Shown piece by piece: positions 9,018 through 21,573 of a stretch of 64,000 nt of DNA (positions within the stretch are counted from its first letter, which is position 1; the number at the start of each line of letters is the position of its first letter). The stretch lies in NCBI RefSeq assembly GCF_900156895.1, contig NZ_FTPD01000001.1:137327-201326 (forward strand), read 5' to 3'. Both the position numbers and the translations under genes were made by a program. Source of the stretch: Mesorhizobium prunaredense (GTDB taxonomy: Bacteria > Pseudomonadota > Alphaproteobacteria > Rhizobiales > Rhizobiaceae). Below the pieces are notes generated by a model, which was not told the origin of the DNA, did no database searches, and was given only the letters and a program-made list of their open reading frames with translations.

Positions 9018-9151
9018 GCATGACCCCCGAAAACCGGTTTCGGTTTTCGGGGGTCATGCATAGACTCAGCGTCCTTTGCGCGTCCAATTGGACGCGCGGC
9101 GCTCACCAGCGTTAGAGCGTCCTTTGCGCGTCCAATTGGACGCGCGGCGCT
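9018..9151. repeat. Composite dispersed repeat, copy 2 (rearranged)
   Basis: A long palindrome gcatgacccccgaaaaccgg...ggtcatgc at 9018-9059 is followed by two direct copies (9069-9103 and 9117-9151) of a 35-base unit around gcgcgtccaattggacgcgc. The second copy abuts the lon stop codon. It is the same family as 8309-8408 but inverted and with one part doubled. The 8819-9151 gap holds no gene. Confidence 0.8.
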
Positions 9152-11563
<2,412 letters not shown>

Positions 11564-11884
11564 TGTCCAACCTTTCATGTCGCGACCGCCAATCGGCCAA
11601 CCGCGAATCTCATATTAACGACCGGGGATGGTTCCGCCTACCACCGTTTGTGACGGGAGTTTTACAGCACAGAATTCGGCGCCACGGCCTTCCACCGTTA
11701 GTTGGAGGCACGCGAGGCAAAGATCAAGGGTCGACACGAAACCGTTCATCCATCCGTCACAATCCGTTCATCACAAGTCACAATCCGTTCATCACAAGTC
11801 GGGCCGTCCATCATAGCCTGCCCATCCGCAATGACAAAACGGCGCCTTGCGGCGCCGTTGAAGAACTCCACCAAAGGGCTGACG
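11564..11884. other. lon-clpX intergenic region with a 21-bp tandem repeat
   Basis: No gene seen. Two perfect 21-base direct repeats (core aatccgttcatcacaagt) lie at 11758-11778 and 11779-11799, preceded by a partial copy. The lon promoter should be in 11564-11700. The clpX terminator is at 11836. Confidence 0.6.
11836..11860 (-). terminator. clpX terminator
   Basis: On the minus strand, aacggcgcc gcaa ggcgccgtt followed by ttgtc forms a 9-bp GC stem starting about 25 bases after the clpX stop. Confidence 0.75.
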
Positions 11885-13159
<1,275 letters not shown>

Positions 13160-13453
13160 TTTCATGTCCTTTCATAGCCGCCCGCCGATGGTCTGGTTGA
13201 AAGGGCGCATATCTCAATCTATCGCGGGAAATCGCCGCCGCCAGTAGTCCGGCTCCCGCAACGCATTCCATACGAAACACATATCAGAAAACGTCGCAAT
13301 GATTCGCATCAACCCCGCACAAAGCTAAGCCGTCGAAAATCAACATAGGCTTAACGTAGGCAATCGCTCCCGTCGAGGGAACAGCCAATTGTGGCCGAAA
13401 TGCCGCAAGCGGCGTCAAAAGCGCGTTTTCGCACCATCCAACCGCCACCGGGC

Positions 13454-14083
13454 TTATGCGGCGGCAACCTCAGCCGGCTCGCGCGACGAAATGACCTTGT
13501 CGATGAGGCCGAAATCCTTCGCCTCGTCAGCGGTCATGAAGTGGTCGCGGTCGAGCGTCCTTTCAATCTCCTCGTAGCTCTTGCCGGTGTGCTTGACATA
13601 GACCTCGTTGAGACGGCGCTTCAGCTTGATGATGTCCTGGGCGTGGCGCTCGATGTCAGAAGCCTGGCCCTGAAAACCACCGGAAGGCTGGTGGACCATG
13701 ATGCGGGCGTTCGGCGTGGCGAAGCGCATGCCCTTCTCGCCGGCGGTGAGAAGCAGCGAGCCCATCGAGGCGGCCTGGCCGATGCACAGCGTCGCCACCG
13801 CCGGCTTGATGAACTGCATGGTGTCGTAGATCGCCATGCCCGAGGTGACGACGCCGCCGGGCGAATTGATGTAGAGGTTGATTTCCTTCTTCGGATTCTC
13901 CGCTTCGAGGAACAGGAGCTGCGCGCAGACCAGCGTCGCCATGCCGTCTTCGACCGGACCGGTGATGAAAATGATGCGCTCTTTCAGGAGCCGTGAGAAA
14001 ATGTCGTAGGCCCGCTCGCCGCGATTGGTCTGCTCGACCACCATCGGAACGAGGTTCATGTAGGTTTCGACGGGGTTCTTCAT
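13454..14083 (-). CDS. clpP: ATP-dependent Clp protease proteolytic subunit ClpP
   Basis: A 209-residue self-compartmentalised serine protease that works with ClpX and ClpA. The catalytic Ser is in [14 protein letters not shown] (near 105), the His in IMVHQPSGG (near 130), and the Asp follows in the [13 protein letters not shown] region. The oxyanion segment SPGGVV is present. Full length for the family. It is the first gene of the clpP-clpX-lon-hupB run. Confidence 0.97.
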   Translation of the reverse strand: MKNPVETYMNLVPMVVEQTNRGERAYDIFSRLLKERIIFITGPVEDGMATLVCAQLLFLEAENPKKEINLYINSPGGVVTSGMAIYDTMQFIKPAVATLCIGQAASMGSLLLTAGEKGMRFATPNARIMVHQPSGGFQGQASDIERHAQDIIKLKRRLNEVYVKHTGKSYEEIERTLDRDHFMTADEAKDFGLIDKVISSREPAEVAAA

Positions 14084-14405
14084 GGGTTATCCCTTATTGA
14101 AGATGGGATTCCGGCGCCGGGAGATTAGCAAGTCGGGGCAGAATCGGTTCTGGATCGTTATCCCTAAAATAGGATGTCGGCTCACCCTAGCGCAAGGCCG
14201 CCCCTCCTAGCCATCCGGTTAAGTCGAATCAAGGTTTCTGCACAGAATTCGCCCGAAGCTGCGCCGGCTGCTGTTGAAGCGGCGCGACTGCGGCGGATCG
14301 TCAATATTCCCGCCTCCTACCAGACAGTGGCGCGCCGGGTTCTGGTCCGCGAGGGCGCGTCGCGCTGGCGGCAGGTGCGAATTGCGCGGCACTGCCGGTT
14401 TTAGG
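14084..14405. other. Gap upstream of clpP without a recognisable gene
   Basis: This 322-base gap separates clpP from a minus-strand oxidase gene ending at 14406. It must contain the clpP promoter. I see no strong -35/-10 pair, no clear terminator and no convincing coding sequence. Confidence 0.4.
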
Positions 14406-15509
14406 TCAGGCTGCCTCCGCCCGCAGCCACGCTTTCAAGCCGCCGACGTCGCCATTGCCGACGGTCGCTGCGACACGCCTGCCGACCGCCGCGCCGAACT
14501 TGTAGCCGTGGCCGGAACAGGCCGAGACAACAAGGCATTTGCCCTTCTCATGCGCCAGGAACTTTTCGTCGGCGGTGAACGTGTAGGCACAGGTGACGAC
14601 CTCGGTGAGCCTGTACTCCTCGATGCGGGCGATCGGCGGCGAAAACAGGTTGCGGATGGCCTCGCCCTCGCCCGCCACCGGCTGGCGGTTCCAGTCGGCA
14701 TCGCTGGTCGGCACCCTGTGCAGCCCTGAGCCGAATTTCATGCCGGCGCCGCCGGACGGCGGGATCACGTAGCCATCGACAGCGCCGCCGACATCGAGGA
14801 TGACCGGGGCCGAATGCCACGCCGCTTTCAGATCCGCCGGCGGTTCGACATAGGCGAGCGCGGTGCGCCAGGTCTTCAGGTCGCCGCCCAATTCCGGAAA
14901 CAGTTTCAGCACCCAGGCACCTGATGTGACGACGATGCGGTCGGCCTGCATCGTCTCGCCGCTTTCAAGCACGAGGCGGCCAGCCTCGGCGTCGACCTCC
15001 ACCACCTTGCTGTTTTCGTAGACATTGGCGCCGGTTCTCCGCAGCCATTCGGCGAGGCGGGAGGCAATCTTGCGACAATGCAACGCACCACCCTCCGGCG
15101 AAAAATACGCGTAGCGGAACGAACCGGGCTGCAGGAACTTCCAACGCTTGGCCGCGGCGTCCGGCTCGAACAGTTCGATCGGGTAGTTCCCGGCTTCCAT
15201 GCCCTCGCGATATTCCTCGGCTTCGTCTCCCGGCTCGCGCGAAATGCAGATGAAGCCGCGCGGGTCGAGATGGTTCTCGCCGAGATCGGCCCACATCTCG
15301 TCCCAGGCCTGATAGGCTTCGGTGATCAGCCGGCCATAACCCGAGGCTGCGCCATAGGCGCGGCGGATGATGCGGTGATGGTCGCCCGAGGCGGCAAGCG
15401 GATTGGGAATCGGTCCCTGCTCGACGATCGAAACCCGGTGCCCGGCCTTGACCAGCGACCAGGCCGTTGACAGCCCCGCAATGCCTGCGCCAACCACGAT
15501 TACATTCAT
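14406..15509 (-). CDS. FAD-dependent amino acid oxidase, SolA/MSOX-like
   Basis: A 367-residue flavoprotein of the DAO fold, like N-methyl-L-tryptophan oxidase or monomeric sarcosine oxidase, which oxidise N-methyl amino acids to imines with release of peroxide. The N terminus has the Rossmann motif VVGAGIAGLSTAWSL followed by an acidic VEQG strand end. The C-terminal CSGHGYKFGAAVGR segment is the conserved covalent-flavin and FAD-contact region of this family. The ATG at 15509 gives MNVIVVGAG; a TTG at 15512 precedes it. It is alone in its orientation, upstream of a divergent P450 gene. Substrate unknown. Confidence 0.82.
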   Translation of the reverse strand: MNVIVVGAGIAGLSTAWSLVKAGHRVSIVEQGPIPNPLAASGDHHRIIRRAYGAASGYGRLITEAYQAWDEMWADLGENHLDPRGFICISREPGDEAEEYREGMEAGNYPIELFEPDAAAKRWKFLQPGSFRYAYFSPEGGALHCRKIASRLAEWLRRTGANVYENSKVVEVDAEAGRLVLESGETMQADRIVVTSGAWVLKLFPELGGDLKTWRTALAYVEPPADLKAAWHSAPVILDVGGAVDGYVIPPSGGAGMKFGSGLHRVPTSDADWNRQPVAGEGEAIRNLFSPPIARIEEYRLTEVVTCAYTFTADEKFLAHEKGKCLVVSACSGHGYKFGAAVGRRVAATVGNGDVGGLKAWLRAEAA

Positions 15510-15651
15510 CAAGTCAGTCTTTCCGCAGCCGCGCCGGCTGGCTAAATGCGCTTTTGTGCATGTCGTTGTCCCAAATCCGCCTCACACTTTTGGGCGACAT
15601 GCATCAGATTGCCGGCGCCAACATACGGTCTGGCATCAAGCTGGCAAGCCT

Positions 15652-15751
15652 TGGAGCGCCGCGCGTCGTTCGACGCGCAAAGGACGCTCCAAAACTTTGA
15701 ATCTGCGCATGATCCTTTCCGAAAACCGATTCCGGTTTTCGGGGTCATGCG
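15652..15751. repeat. Composite dispersed repeat, copy 3
   Basis: ggagcgccgcgcgtcg...cgacgcgcaaaggacgctcc, then gcgcatgatcctttccgaaa paired with ggttttcggggtcatgcg. It has the same organisation as 8309-8408. It ends 14 bases before the P450 start codon, so it could influence that gene's expression. Confidence 0.8.
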
Positions 15752-15764
15752 TTAATTGTCTGGC

Positions 15765-17018
15765 ATGACCAAATTGAAGCTGACCTATCTTGCCTTCGAT
15801 TCCTCGACCCGCCATCTGCGACTGAACCCGCACGAGCCGGCTTTCTTCCAGAACCCCTACGCGGCCTATGCCTTCATGCATGGCGCATCGAATGTCTTTT
15901 TCTGGGAAGAGTTCGGCTTCTGGTGCTTTGGCGGCTTCGACGACGTCAGCCGGCTGCTGCGCGACCGGCGCTTCGGCCGCCACAACCCGGCCGGCATCCC
16001 TGACAGAAGCGGCGCCGGCGAGGACCGCACCCATCTCAGCAGCTTCGACGGCATTGAGGCCAATTCGATGCTGGAGCTGGAACCGCCCGTTCACACCAGG
16101 CTCAGAACGCTGGTCAACCGCGCCTTCGTCTCGCGTCAGGTCGAGCGGCTGAGGCCGCGCGTCGAGGCGCTGGCCAACGACTTGATCGACCGTTTCGAGC
16201 CGGGCCAGGTCGACCTGCTGCCAGCCTTCGCATCGCCTTTGCCGATCATCATCATTGCCGAAATGCTCGGCGTGCCAGTCGAGATGGGACCGCAACTCCT
16301 CGACTGGTCGCATCAGATGGTCGCCATGTACATGCACGGCCGCACACGCCAAACGGAAGAGACGGCCAATCGCGCAGCACATGATTTTTCGGATTTCCTG
16401 CGCGGCCATGTTGCCGAGCGACGGAAGAAACCCGGCGACGATCTGTTGTCGCTGCTGATCTCGGCGCAAGACGATGGCCAAAAACTCTCGGAGGACGAAT
16501 TGGTGTCCTCGGCCATCCTGCTGCTCAATGCCGGCCACGAGGCGACCGTCCACCAGACCGGCAATGCGGTGCGCGCGATTCTCGCGCAAGGCGGCGACCC
16601 GCCTCGCTTCTTCACCTCGCCACAAACGACCACCGCCACGGTCGAGGAATGCCTGCGCTTCGACTCGCCGCTGCACATGTTCACGCGTTATGCCTATGAA
16701 GAGATCGAGGTCGTTCCAGGCATTCTGGTGCGGCCGGGCGAGACGATCGGCCTGCTGCTCGGCATGGCCAATCACGACCCGGCGGCCTTTGCCGAACCCT
16801 TCGCCTTCAGGCCGGATCGCGCCGACCAGAAGAACGTCTCGTTCGGCGCCGGCATTCATTTCTGCATCGGCGCGCCGCTCGCCCGGCTCGAACTGCAGGT
16901 ATCGCTGAAAACCTTGTTCGAGCGGCTACCGCGGCTCCATCTGGCCGAACAGCCGCGTTTTCGCGACACCTATCATTTCCACGGGCTGGAAAGGCTCGTC
17001 GTGCACAGCGGGCAATGA
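15765..17018 (+). CDS. Cytochrome P450
   Basis: A 417-residue soluble haem monooxygenase. Visible hallmarks are the I-helix LLLNAGHEATVHQ, the K-helix E-x-x-R as EECLR with a downstream FTRYA, and the haem-binding loop FGAGIHFCIGAPLARLE with the axial Cys near residue 365. It lacks a membrane anchor, as expected for bacterial class I P450s, and needs ferredoxin partners not encoded here. The ATG at 15765 is preferred; an in-frame TTG lies at 15756. Its stop codon abuts that of the convergent cupin gene. Substrate unknown. Confidence 0.93.
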   Translation: MTKLKLTYLAFDSSTRHLRLNPHEPAFFQNPYAAYAFMHGASNVFFWEEFGFWCFGGFDDVSRLLRDRRFGRHNPAGIPDRSGAGEDRTHLSSFDGIEANSMLELEPPVHTRLRTLVNRAFVSRQVERLRPRVEALANDLIDRFEPGQVDLLPAFASPLPIIIIAEMLGVPVEMGPQLLDWSHQMVAMYMHGRTRQTEETANRAAHDFSDFLRGHVAERRKKPGDDLLSLLISAQDDGQKLSEDELVSSAILLLNAGHEATVHQTGNAVRAILAQGGDPPRFFTSPQTTTATVEECLRFDSPLHMFTRYAYEEIEVVPGILVRPGETIGLLLGMANHDPAAFAEPFAFRPDRADQKNVSFGAGIHFCIGAPLARLELQVSLKTLFERLPRLHLAEQPRFRDTYHFHGLERLVVHSGQ

Positions 17019-17369
17019 TCAAAGCTTGATCACATACTCCTTGCGTGTCGTTTCAAGCACTTCCCAGCTTCCGTTAAACCCCGGCCTGAGCACGAAACTG
17101 TCGCCGGCCCTGACGGTGCGCGCCTCGCCGCCCTCCTCTGATATCACCGAGACGCCGGATAGAATGTGGCAGAACTCCCACTCGTCATACTCGATGCGCC
17201 ATTTGCCCGGCGTCGCCTCCCAGATGCCGGCATAGAGGCCACCGTCGCGTTCCTCGACATTCCAGGTGCGGAATTTTGGATCGCCTGAAATCAGGCGATC
17301 CGGCGCCGGCGCGCCAGGTTCTGGGTCGACGCTTTCAATATCGACGGAGAGGAATTTCGGCGCGGTCAT
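17019..17369 (-). CDS. Cupin-domain protein (DUF861/EutQ-like)
   Basis: A 116-residue single-domain cupin. The core WRIEYDEWEFCHILSGVSVI and AGDSFVLRPGFNGSWEV are the two beta-barrel motifs of the cupin_3 (DUF861) group, whose biochemical role is mostly unknown. The histidine set is reduced compared with metal cupins. It starts 9 bases after the metY stop on the same strand, so it is probably co-transcribed with metY. Confidence 0.75.
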   Translation of the reverse strand: MTAPKFLSVDIESVDPEPGAPAPDRLISGDPKFRTWNVEERDGGLYAGIWEATPGKWRIEYDEWEFCHILSGVSVISEEGGEARTVRAGDSFVLRPGFNGSWEVLETTRKEYVIKL

Positions 17370-17378
17370 GAAAACTGA

Positions 17379-18659
17379 TCAAACCTTGGCGAGAGCCTGT
17401 TCCAGATCGGCGACGATGTCGTTGACATCCTCGATGCCGACCGAGAGCCTGACCGTATCCGGCCCAGCGCCGGCCGCGACCTTCTGCTCGTCGGACAGTT
17501 GCCGGTGCGTGGTCGATGCCGGATGGATGACCAGCGACTTGGTGTCGCCGACATTGGCGAGGTGCGAGAACAGTTCGAGCGCCTCGACGAATTTGATGCC
17601 CGCCGCATAACCGCCCTTCAGGCCGAAGGTGAACACCGCGCCGGCGCCAAGCGGCGAGTATTTTTTCTGCAGCGCGTTGTTGTTGTCGCTGGGCAGGCCG
17701 GGATAGGACACCCAGGCGATCTTGGGGTGGTTGGACAGCCAGCCGGCGACAGTGACCGCATTGTCGCAATGGCGCTGCATCCTGAGCGGCAGGGTTTCCA
17801 GGCCGGTCAGGATCAGGAATGCATTGAAGGGCGAGATCGCTGGGCCCATGTCGCGCAGGCCGAGCACGCGCGCGGCAATGGCGAAGGCGAAATTGCCGAA
17901 GGTTTCGTGCAGGACGAGGCCGCCATATTCGGGGCGCGGCTCCGACAGCATCGGATACTTGCCGGATTTCGACCAGTCAAACGTACCGCCGTCGACAATG
18001 GCGCCGCCGATCGAGTTGCCGTGGCCGCCGATGAACTTGGTCAGCGAATGCACGACAATGTCGGCGCCATGCTCGATCGGCCGCACCAGATAGGGCGAGG
18101 CCAGCGTGTTATCGACGATCAGCGGCAGGCCGTGTTTGCGGGCGATGTCGCCGATCTTCTCGATGTCGACGAAGACGCCGCCCGGATTGGCCAGGCTCTC
18201 AATGAAGATCGCCTTGGTCTTTTCGTCGATCTGGCTTTCGAAGGTCGAGATTTCGTTGGTGTCGGCCCAGCGCACCTGCCAGCCGAAATTCTTGAAGGCG
18301 TGGCCGAACTGGTTGATCGAGCCGCCGTAAAGCCTTGTCGCGGCAACGAAATTGTCGCCGGGTTGCATCAGGTTGTGGAAAACGAGCACCTGCGCTGCAT
18401 GGCCCGACGCCACGGCCAGCCCCGCCGTGCCGCCTTCGAGTGCCGCGATACGCTCTTCCAGCACCGCCTGCGTCGGGTTCATGATCCGGGTATAGATGTT
18501 GCCGAAGGCCTTTAGCCCAAACAGCGAGGCGGCATGGTCGGCATCATCGAAGACAAAGGAGGTCGTCTGGTAGATCGGCGTGGCACGCGCGCCGGTCGCC
18601 GGATCGGGCTTGGCGCCGGCATGGACGGCGAGCGTGTTGAAACCGGGCGTGCGGGTCAT
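17379..18659 (-). CDS. metY: O-acetylhomoserine aminocarboxypropyltransferase (sulfhydrylase)
   Basis: A 426-residue PLP enzyme of the Cys/Met metabolism family that makes homocysteine from O-acetylhomoserine and sulfide. It shows YTRIMNPTQAVLEERIAALEGG near the N terminus, the PLP-binding VHSLTKFIGGHGNSIGG with the Schiff-base Lys near residue 208, and SVGIEDVNDIVADLEQAL at the C terminus. GGGGAGATC precedes the ATG. The length fits MetY rather than the shorter MetZ or MetB. A cupin gene follows closely. Confidence 0.93.
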   Translation of the reverse strand: MTRTPGFNTLAVHAGAKPDPATGARATPIYQTTSFVFDDADHAASLFGLKAFGNIYTRIMNPTQAVLEERIAALEGGTAGLAVASGHAAQVLVFHNLMQPGDNFVAATRLYGGSINQFGHAFKNFGWQVRWADTNEISTFESQIDEKTKAIFIESLANPGGVFVDIEKIGDIARKHGLPLIVDNTLASPYLVRPIEHGADIVVHSLTKFIGGHGNSIGGAIVDGGTFDWSKSGKYPMLSEPRPEYGGLVLHETFGNFAFAIAARVLGLRDMGPAISPFNAFLILTGLETLPLRMQRHCDNAVTVAGWLSNHPKIAWVSYPGLPSDNNNALQKKYSPLGAGAVFTFGLKGGYAAGIKFVEALELFSHLANVGDTKSLVIHPASTTHRQLSDEQKVAAGAGPDTVRLSVGIEDVNDIVADLEQALAKV

Positions 18660-18703
18660 CGAAGATCTCCCCTGAATGCTGAATGCTGAGTTGTTGTGGC
18701 GAA

Positions 18704-18745
18704 TGGTGAAGGGTGAAGGGTGAAGGGTGAAGGGTGAAGGGTGAA
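18704..18745. repeat. Heptamer tandem repeat (gggtgaa)n
   Basis: Five perfect copies of gggtgaa at 18711-18745 preceded by one variant copy (tggtgaa). The run lies 45 bases upstream of the metY start. A short ctgaatg duplication lies next to it at 18672. Confidence 0.85.
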
Positions 18746-18837
18746 GGCAAGGTCGGCCAGCCCCATCCTGATTGCAAGCGGCTCATATGCCGCTTTATCC
18801 GCCTTCCAGAAAAATCCTTCTATTCACCATTCACCAC

Positions 18838-19359
18838 CTACTTCCGGCGGACGCCAAAACTCTGGAATCCCGGCCGCATCAGCGGCTTCTTCGACGACAG
18901 CACGCCTGAGTTGACGCCGGTCCAGCCGATCTCGCCCGACAGTTTGCCATATTCGATCTTGGGGCAACGGTTCATCACCACCTTGATGCCGGCGGCCTCG
19001 GCGCGTGCGGCTGCCTCGTCATGGCGCACGCCAAGCTGCATCCAGATGACTTTCGGCAACGGATCGAGCCGCAAGACCTCGTCGACGACGCCCGGCACCG
19101 CCGCCGAGCCGCGAAAAACGTCGACCATGTCGATCGGCTCGGGAACGTCGGCGAGCCTGGCATAGGTCATCCGGCCAAGGATTTCCTTGCCGGCCTGGCC
19201 GGGGTTGATCGGGAACACCGAAAACCCCTTGCCCAGCAGGTATTTCAGGACGAAGTAGCTCGGCCGCACATCGTTGGCGGACGCACCGACCATGGCGATG
19301 GTCTTCACCGAATTGAGGATGTCGGCGATATAGGCAGTGTCGTAGGCGTCATGGTTCAT
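18838..19359 (-). CDS. CoA-binding domain protein (YccU type)
   Basis: A 173-residue protein with a Rossmann-type CoA-binding fold. IAMVGASANDVRPSYFVLKYLLGKGF is the nucleotide loop at residues 20-45, then VFPINPGQAGKEILG and IDMVDVFRGSAAVPGVVDEVL follow as in E. coli YccU. The role is uncertain. It is the last of three small minus-strand genes between metY and paaI. Confidence 0.8.
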   Translation of the reverse strand: MNHDAYDTAYIADILNSVKTIAMVGASANDVRPSYFVLKYLLGKGFSVFPINPGQAGKEILGRMTYARLADVPEPIDMVDVFRGSAAVPGVVDEVLRLDPLPKVIWMQLGVRHDEAAARAEAAGIKVVMNRCPKIEYGKLSGEIGWTGVNSGVLSSKKPLMRPGFQSFGVRRK

Positions 19360-19465
19360 GCCTCGTCCTCATACAGAGCTTCGGCGAGAAAACCATCCGG
19401 ACCGTTGCAGAAACTGCGCATCATGCAGAAATGATCGGTATCGTGGAAAGCGGTGGGAAACGCGG

Positions 19466-19888
19466 TCAACCCGGCAACGAGATGCTGCCGTCTTCCGCGA
19501 TCGGAAAAGCCGGATTGTGCGCCACTTCCCAGACATGCCCTTCGGTGTCGGCGAAATAACCATACCAGCCGCCCCAGAAGGCGCGGCCGGCCGGCTTGAC
19601 GATGCGGCCGCCGGCCTTCTCGGCCATCGTCAGCACGTCATCGACCTCCGCGTCGGAGCGGGTGTTGTAGGCGAGGTAAATCGCCGACGGCGCCGTACCG
19701 AAAGTAATGCCTGAATCCGCTTCGGCGCTTTCGCGCGAGAACAGCCCGAGAATGACGCCGCCCATCTGGAAGAAGGCGACGCCGTCGGTGATGCCGGCAT
19801 GGCGGGTGAGGCCCATCGCCTCGTAGAAACGTGTGGCGCGCTCGAGATCGTCGACGGCAATGGTGATGATGGAGATGCGAGGCTCCAT
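19466..19888 (-). CDS. VOC-family protein (glyoxalase/dioxygenase fold)
   Basis: A 140-residue protein of the vicinal-oxygen-chelate fold: ISIITIAVDDLERATRFYEAMGL opens the first beta-alpha-beta module, and GGWYGYFADTEGHVWEVAHNP closes the second, with metal-ligand-type residues (H or Q, E). It could be a lyase, a dioxygenase or a binding protein; the sequence does not decide. It lies 15 bases past the enoyl-CoA hydratase stop on the same strand. Confidence 0.8.
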   Translation of the reverse strand: MEPRISIITIAVDDLERATRFYEAMGLTRHAGITDGVAFFQMGGVILGLFSRESAEADSGITFGTAPSAIYLAYNTRSDAEVDDVLTMAEKAGGRIVKPAGRAFWGGWYGYFADTEGHVWEVAHNPAFPIAEDGSISLPG

Positions 19889-19903
19889 GTCTATTCTCCG
19901 TCC

Positions 19904-20725
19904 CTATTCCTGCGTCCATTCCGGCTTGCGCTTGCCGATGAAGGCGCCGATGCCCTCTTCCGCGTCGCGCGCCAGCATGTTGTCGACCATGACGCGGCCG
20001 GCATAGGCATAGGCGTCGGCCAGCCCCATCTCGGCCTGTTCGTAGAAGGCTTCCTTGCCGGTCTTCACGACCAAAGACGATTTGGCGGCAATGGTTTGCG
20101 CGTATTTGGTGACAATCTGATTGAGATATTCACGCGGCACGACGCGGTTGATGAGGCCGAATTCCTTGGCCGTCGCCGCATCGATGGTCTCACCGGTCAA
20201 AAGCATCTCCATCGCGTGCTTGCGCGAAACGTTGCGCGACAGCGCCACCATCGGCGTCGAGCAGAACAGGCCGATATTGACGCCGGGGGTGCAGAAGGTC
20301 GCCTCGTGCGAGGCGATCGCCAGATCGCAGCTCGCGACCAGTTGCGCCCCGGCCGCCGTCGCCAGGCCATCGACCTCGGCGATCACCGGCCTGGGATGGC
20401 GCACGATCGCCTGCATCAGTGCCGCGCAAGCGGAAAACGTCTCCTCGAAGAACGCCTTGCCGCGATCGGCATCGCCGCGGCGCGCGGTCATTTCCTTGAG
20501 GTCGTGTCCGGCGCAGAACACTTTGCCGGCTGCCGCCAGGACGATGACACGGACGGATCTGTCTGATTTGGCGCGGTCGAGTTCCGCCGTCAGCGCCGCC
20601 ATGACCGCCAGCGACAGGGCATTGGCCGGCGGATTGTCGAGCGTGAGGCCGAGCACGCCCTTGTCCAGCCTCGTGACAACAGGACCTTCGGCAACAGCCG
20701 GCTTGATGGCGACGATTTCAGCCAT
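19904..20725 (-). CDS. Enoyl-CoA hydratase/isomerase family protein
   Basis: A crotonase-fold protein of about 273 residues. The oxyanion-hole segments are VFCAGHDLKEM and GLATAAGAQLVASCDLAI. The next segment, FCTPGVNIGLFCSTPMVALSR, resembles the ECHDC3-like subgroup, and the usual catalytic Glu is not obvious, so hydratase activity is not assured. I placed the start at the ATG at 20725 (MAEIVAIKP); upstream in-frame ATGs exist at 20755 and 20857. It is divergent from the paaI-like gene. Confidence 0.8.
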   Translation of the reverse strand: MAEIVAIKPAVAEGPVVTRLDKGVLGLTLDNPPANALSLAVMAALTAELDRAKSDRSVRVIVLAAAGKVFCAGHDLKEMTARRGDADRGKAFFEETFSACAALMQAIVRHPRPVIAEVDGLATAAGAQLVASCDLAIASHEATFCTPGVNIGLFCSTPMVALSRNVSRKHAMEMLLTGETIDAATAKEFGLINRVVPREYLNQIVTKYAQTIAAKSSLVVKTGKEAFYEQAEMGLADAYAYAGRVMVDNMLARDAEEGIGAFIGKRKPEWTQE

Positions 20726-20856
20726 TTTCCAAACCTCTTCATTGGCCAGCGGCATCGGATTCGCGGGCCGTGGAACAAAAGAACTAGCACGCCGCCGATT
20801 GAAGAACAGGCTTAAGGCGTGTTTTCTCAGGCCACGGCACATACAGGAAACCGCCA

Positions 20857-21312
20857 ATGCCTGCCCAAAACAATCTCAAGCCGGTGCTGACTGCGGCGCA
20901 AGTCAATACGCTGATGGAGACCGTCTACCCTCAGCTCAACGACCAGTTCACCTTCTACGAGGCGACCGAGGTGTTTGCGGGCGGCTGCACGGTGCGCCTG
21001 AATGCCGACGAGCGGCATTTGCGCCCCGGCGGAACCGTGTCGGGCCCGTCGCTGTTCACGCTGGCCGACATAGGCGGCTATGTCTGCGTGCTTTCACATG
21101 CCGGGCCGGATGCGCTTTCGGTGACCACCAACCTCACCATCAATTTCGTCCGCAAGGCCGAGGCCGGACCGATCGACGGCCATTGCCGCATCCTGAAACT
21201 GGGCAAGAGCCTGATGGTGTTCGAAATCGATATCGTCGCCGGACCGGACGGACATACGGTAGCGCACGCGACGGGAACCTATTCGATCCCGCCGAAGCGG
21301 TCGCCATCTTGA
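20857..21312 (+). CDS. PaaI-family thioesterase (hotdog fold)
   Basis: A 151-residue hotdog-fold protein predicted to hydrolyse acyl-CoA thioesters. RPGGTVSGPSLFTLADIGGYV holds the typical G...P....ADxxG catalytic helix near residues 55-75, and TTNLTINFVRKAEAGPIDGHC the central strand. It begins at an ATG after CAGGAAACC and runs to just before the hicA promoter. The substrate is unknown. Confidence 0.85.
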   Translation: MPAQNNLKPVLTAAQVNTLMETVYPQLNDQFTFYEATEVFAGGCTVRLNADERHLRPGGTVSGPSLFTLADIGGYVCVLSHAGPDALSVTTNLTINFVRKAEAGPIDGHCRILKLGKSLMVFEIDIVAGPDGHTVAHATGTYSIPPKRSPS

Positions 21313-21341
21313 CAATTGCATTTCCGGTTGATGTGTATATA
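21309..21341 (+). promoter_or_regulatory. Probable hicAB promoter
   Basis: TTGACA at 21309-21314 and TGTATA/TATATA at 21334-21341 (spacing 19-21) lie just upstream of hicA and within an AT-rich strip unlike the flanks. A self-complementary tatatatgtgcgcata stretch overlaps the -10 and could be the HicB operator. Confidence 0.5.
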
Positions 21342-21359
21342 TGTGCGCATAGGTGACCT

Positions 21360-21554
21360 TTGCTGGAACGCGACAGCCGCAAGATCGTGAAGCGTCTCAA
21401 AGACGATGGTTTCGAACTGATTTCCGTACGCGGCTCGCATCACAAATTCCGAAGGGGCGAGATTGTGTTGATCGTTCCGCATCCCGAGAAGGATCTGCCA
21501 ACCGGTACCGCTCGCGCGATCGCCAAGCAGGCAGGCTGGATAAGGACGAGCTGA
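21360..21554 (+). CDS. hicA: HicA-family mRNA interferase toxin
   Basis: A 64-residue toxin of the HicA double-stranded-RNA-binding fold that cleaves mRNA. The GSHHKF motif holds the catalytic His near residue 27, followed by VPHPEKDLPTGTARAIAKQAGW, a near-canonical HicA ending. The only supported start is TTG at 21360 after AGGTGA, which would keep toxin translation low. hicB follows by 19 bases. The gene order toxin-antitoxin is the usual one. Confidence 0.9.
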   Translation: MLERDSRKIVKRLKDDGFELISVRGSHHKFRRGEIVLIVPHPEKDLPTGTARAIAKQAGWIRTS

Positions 21555-21573
21555 AGCGTCCTGGAGATTGCAA

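Noticed and set aside
11758..11799. CRISPR array
   Set aside because: The two 21-base units are directly adjacent with no spacers and no cas genes nearby.
14174..14404. 76-residue plus-strand frame upstream of clpP
   Set aside because: No ribosome site, no recognisable sequence, low-complexity Arg/Ala translation.
18660..18837. SAM riboswitch upstream of metY
   Set aside because: No SAM-II or SAM/SAH core could be found; the leader is occupied by the heptamer run.
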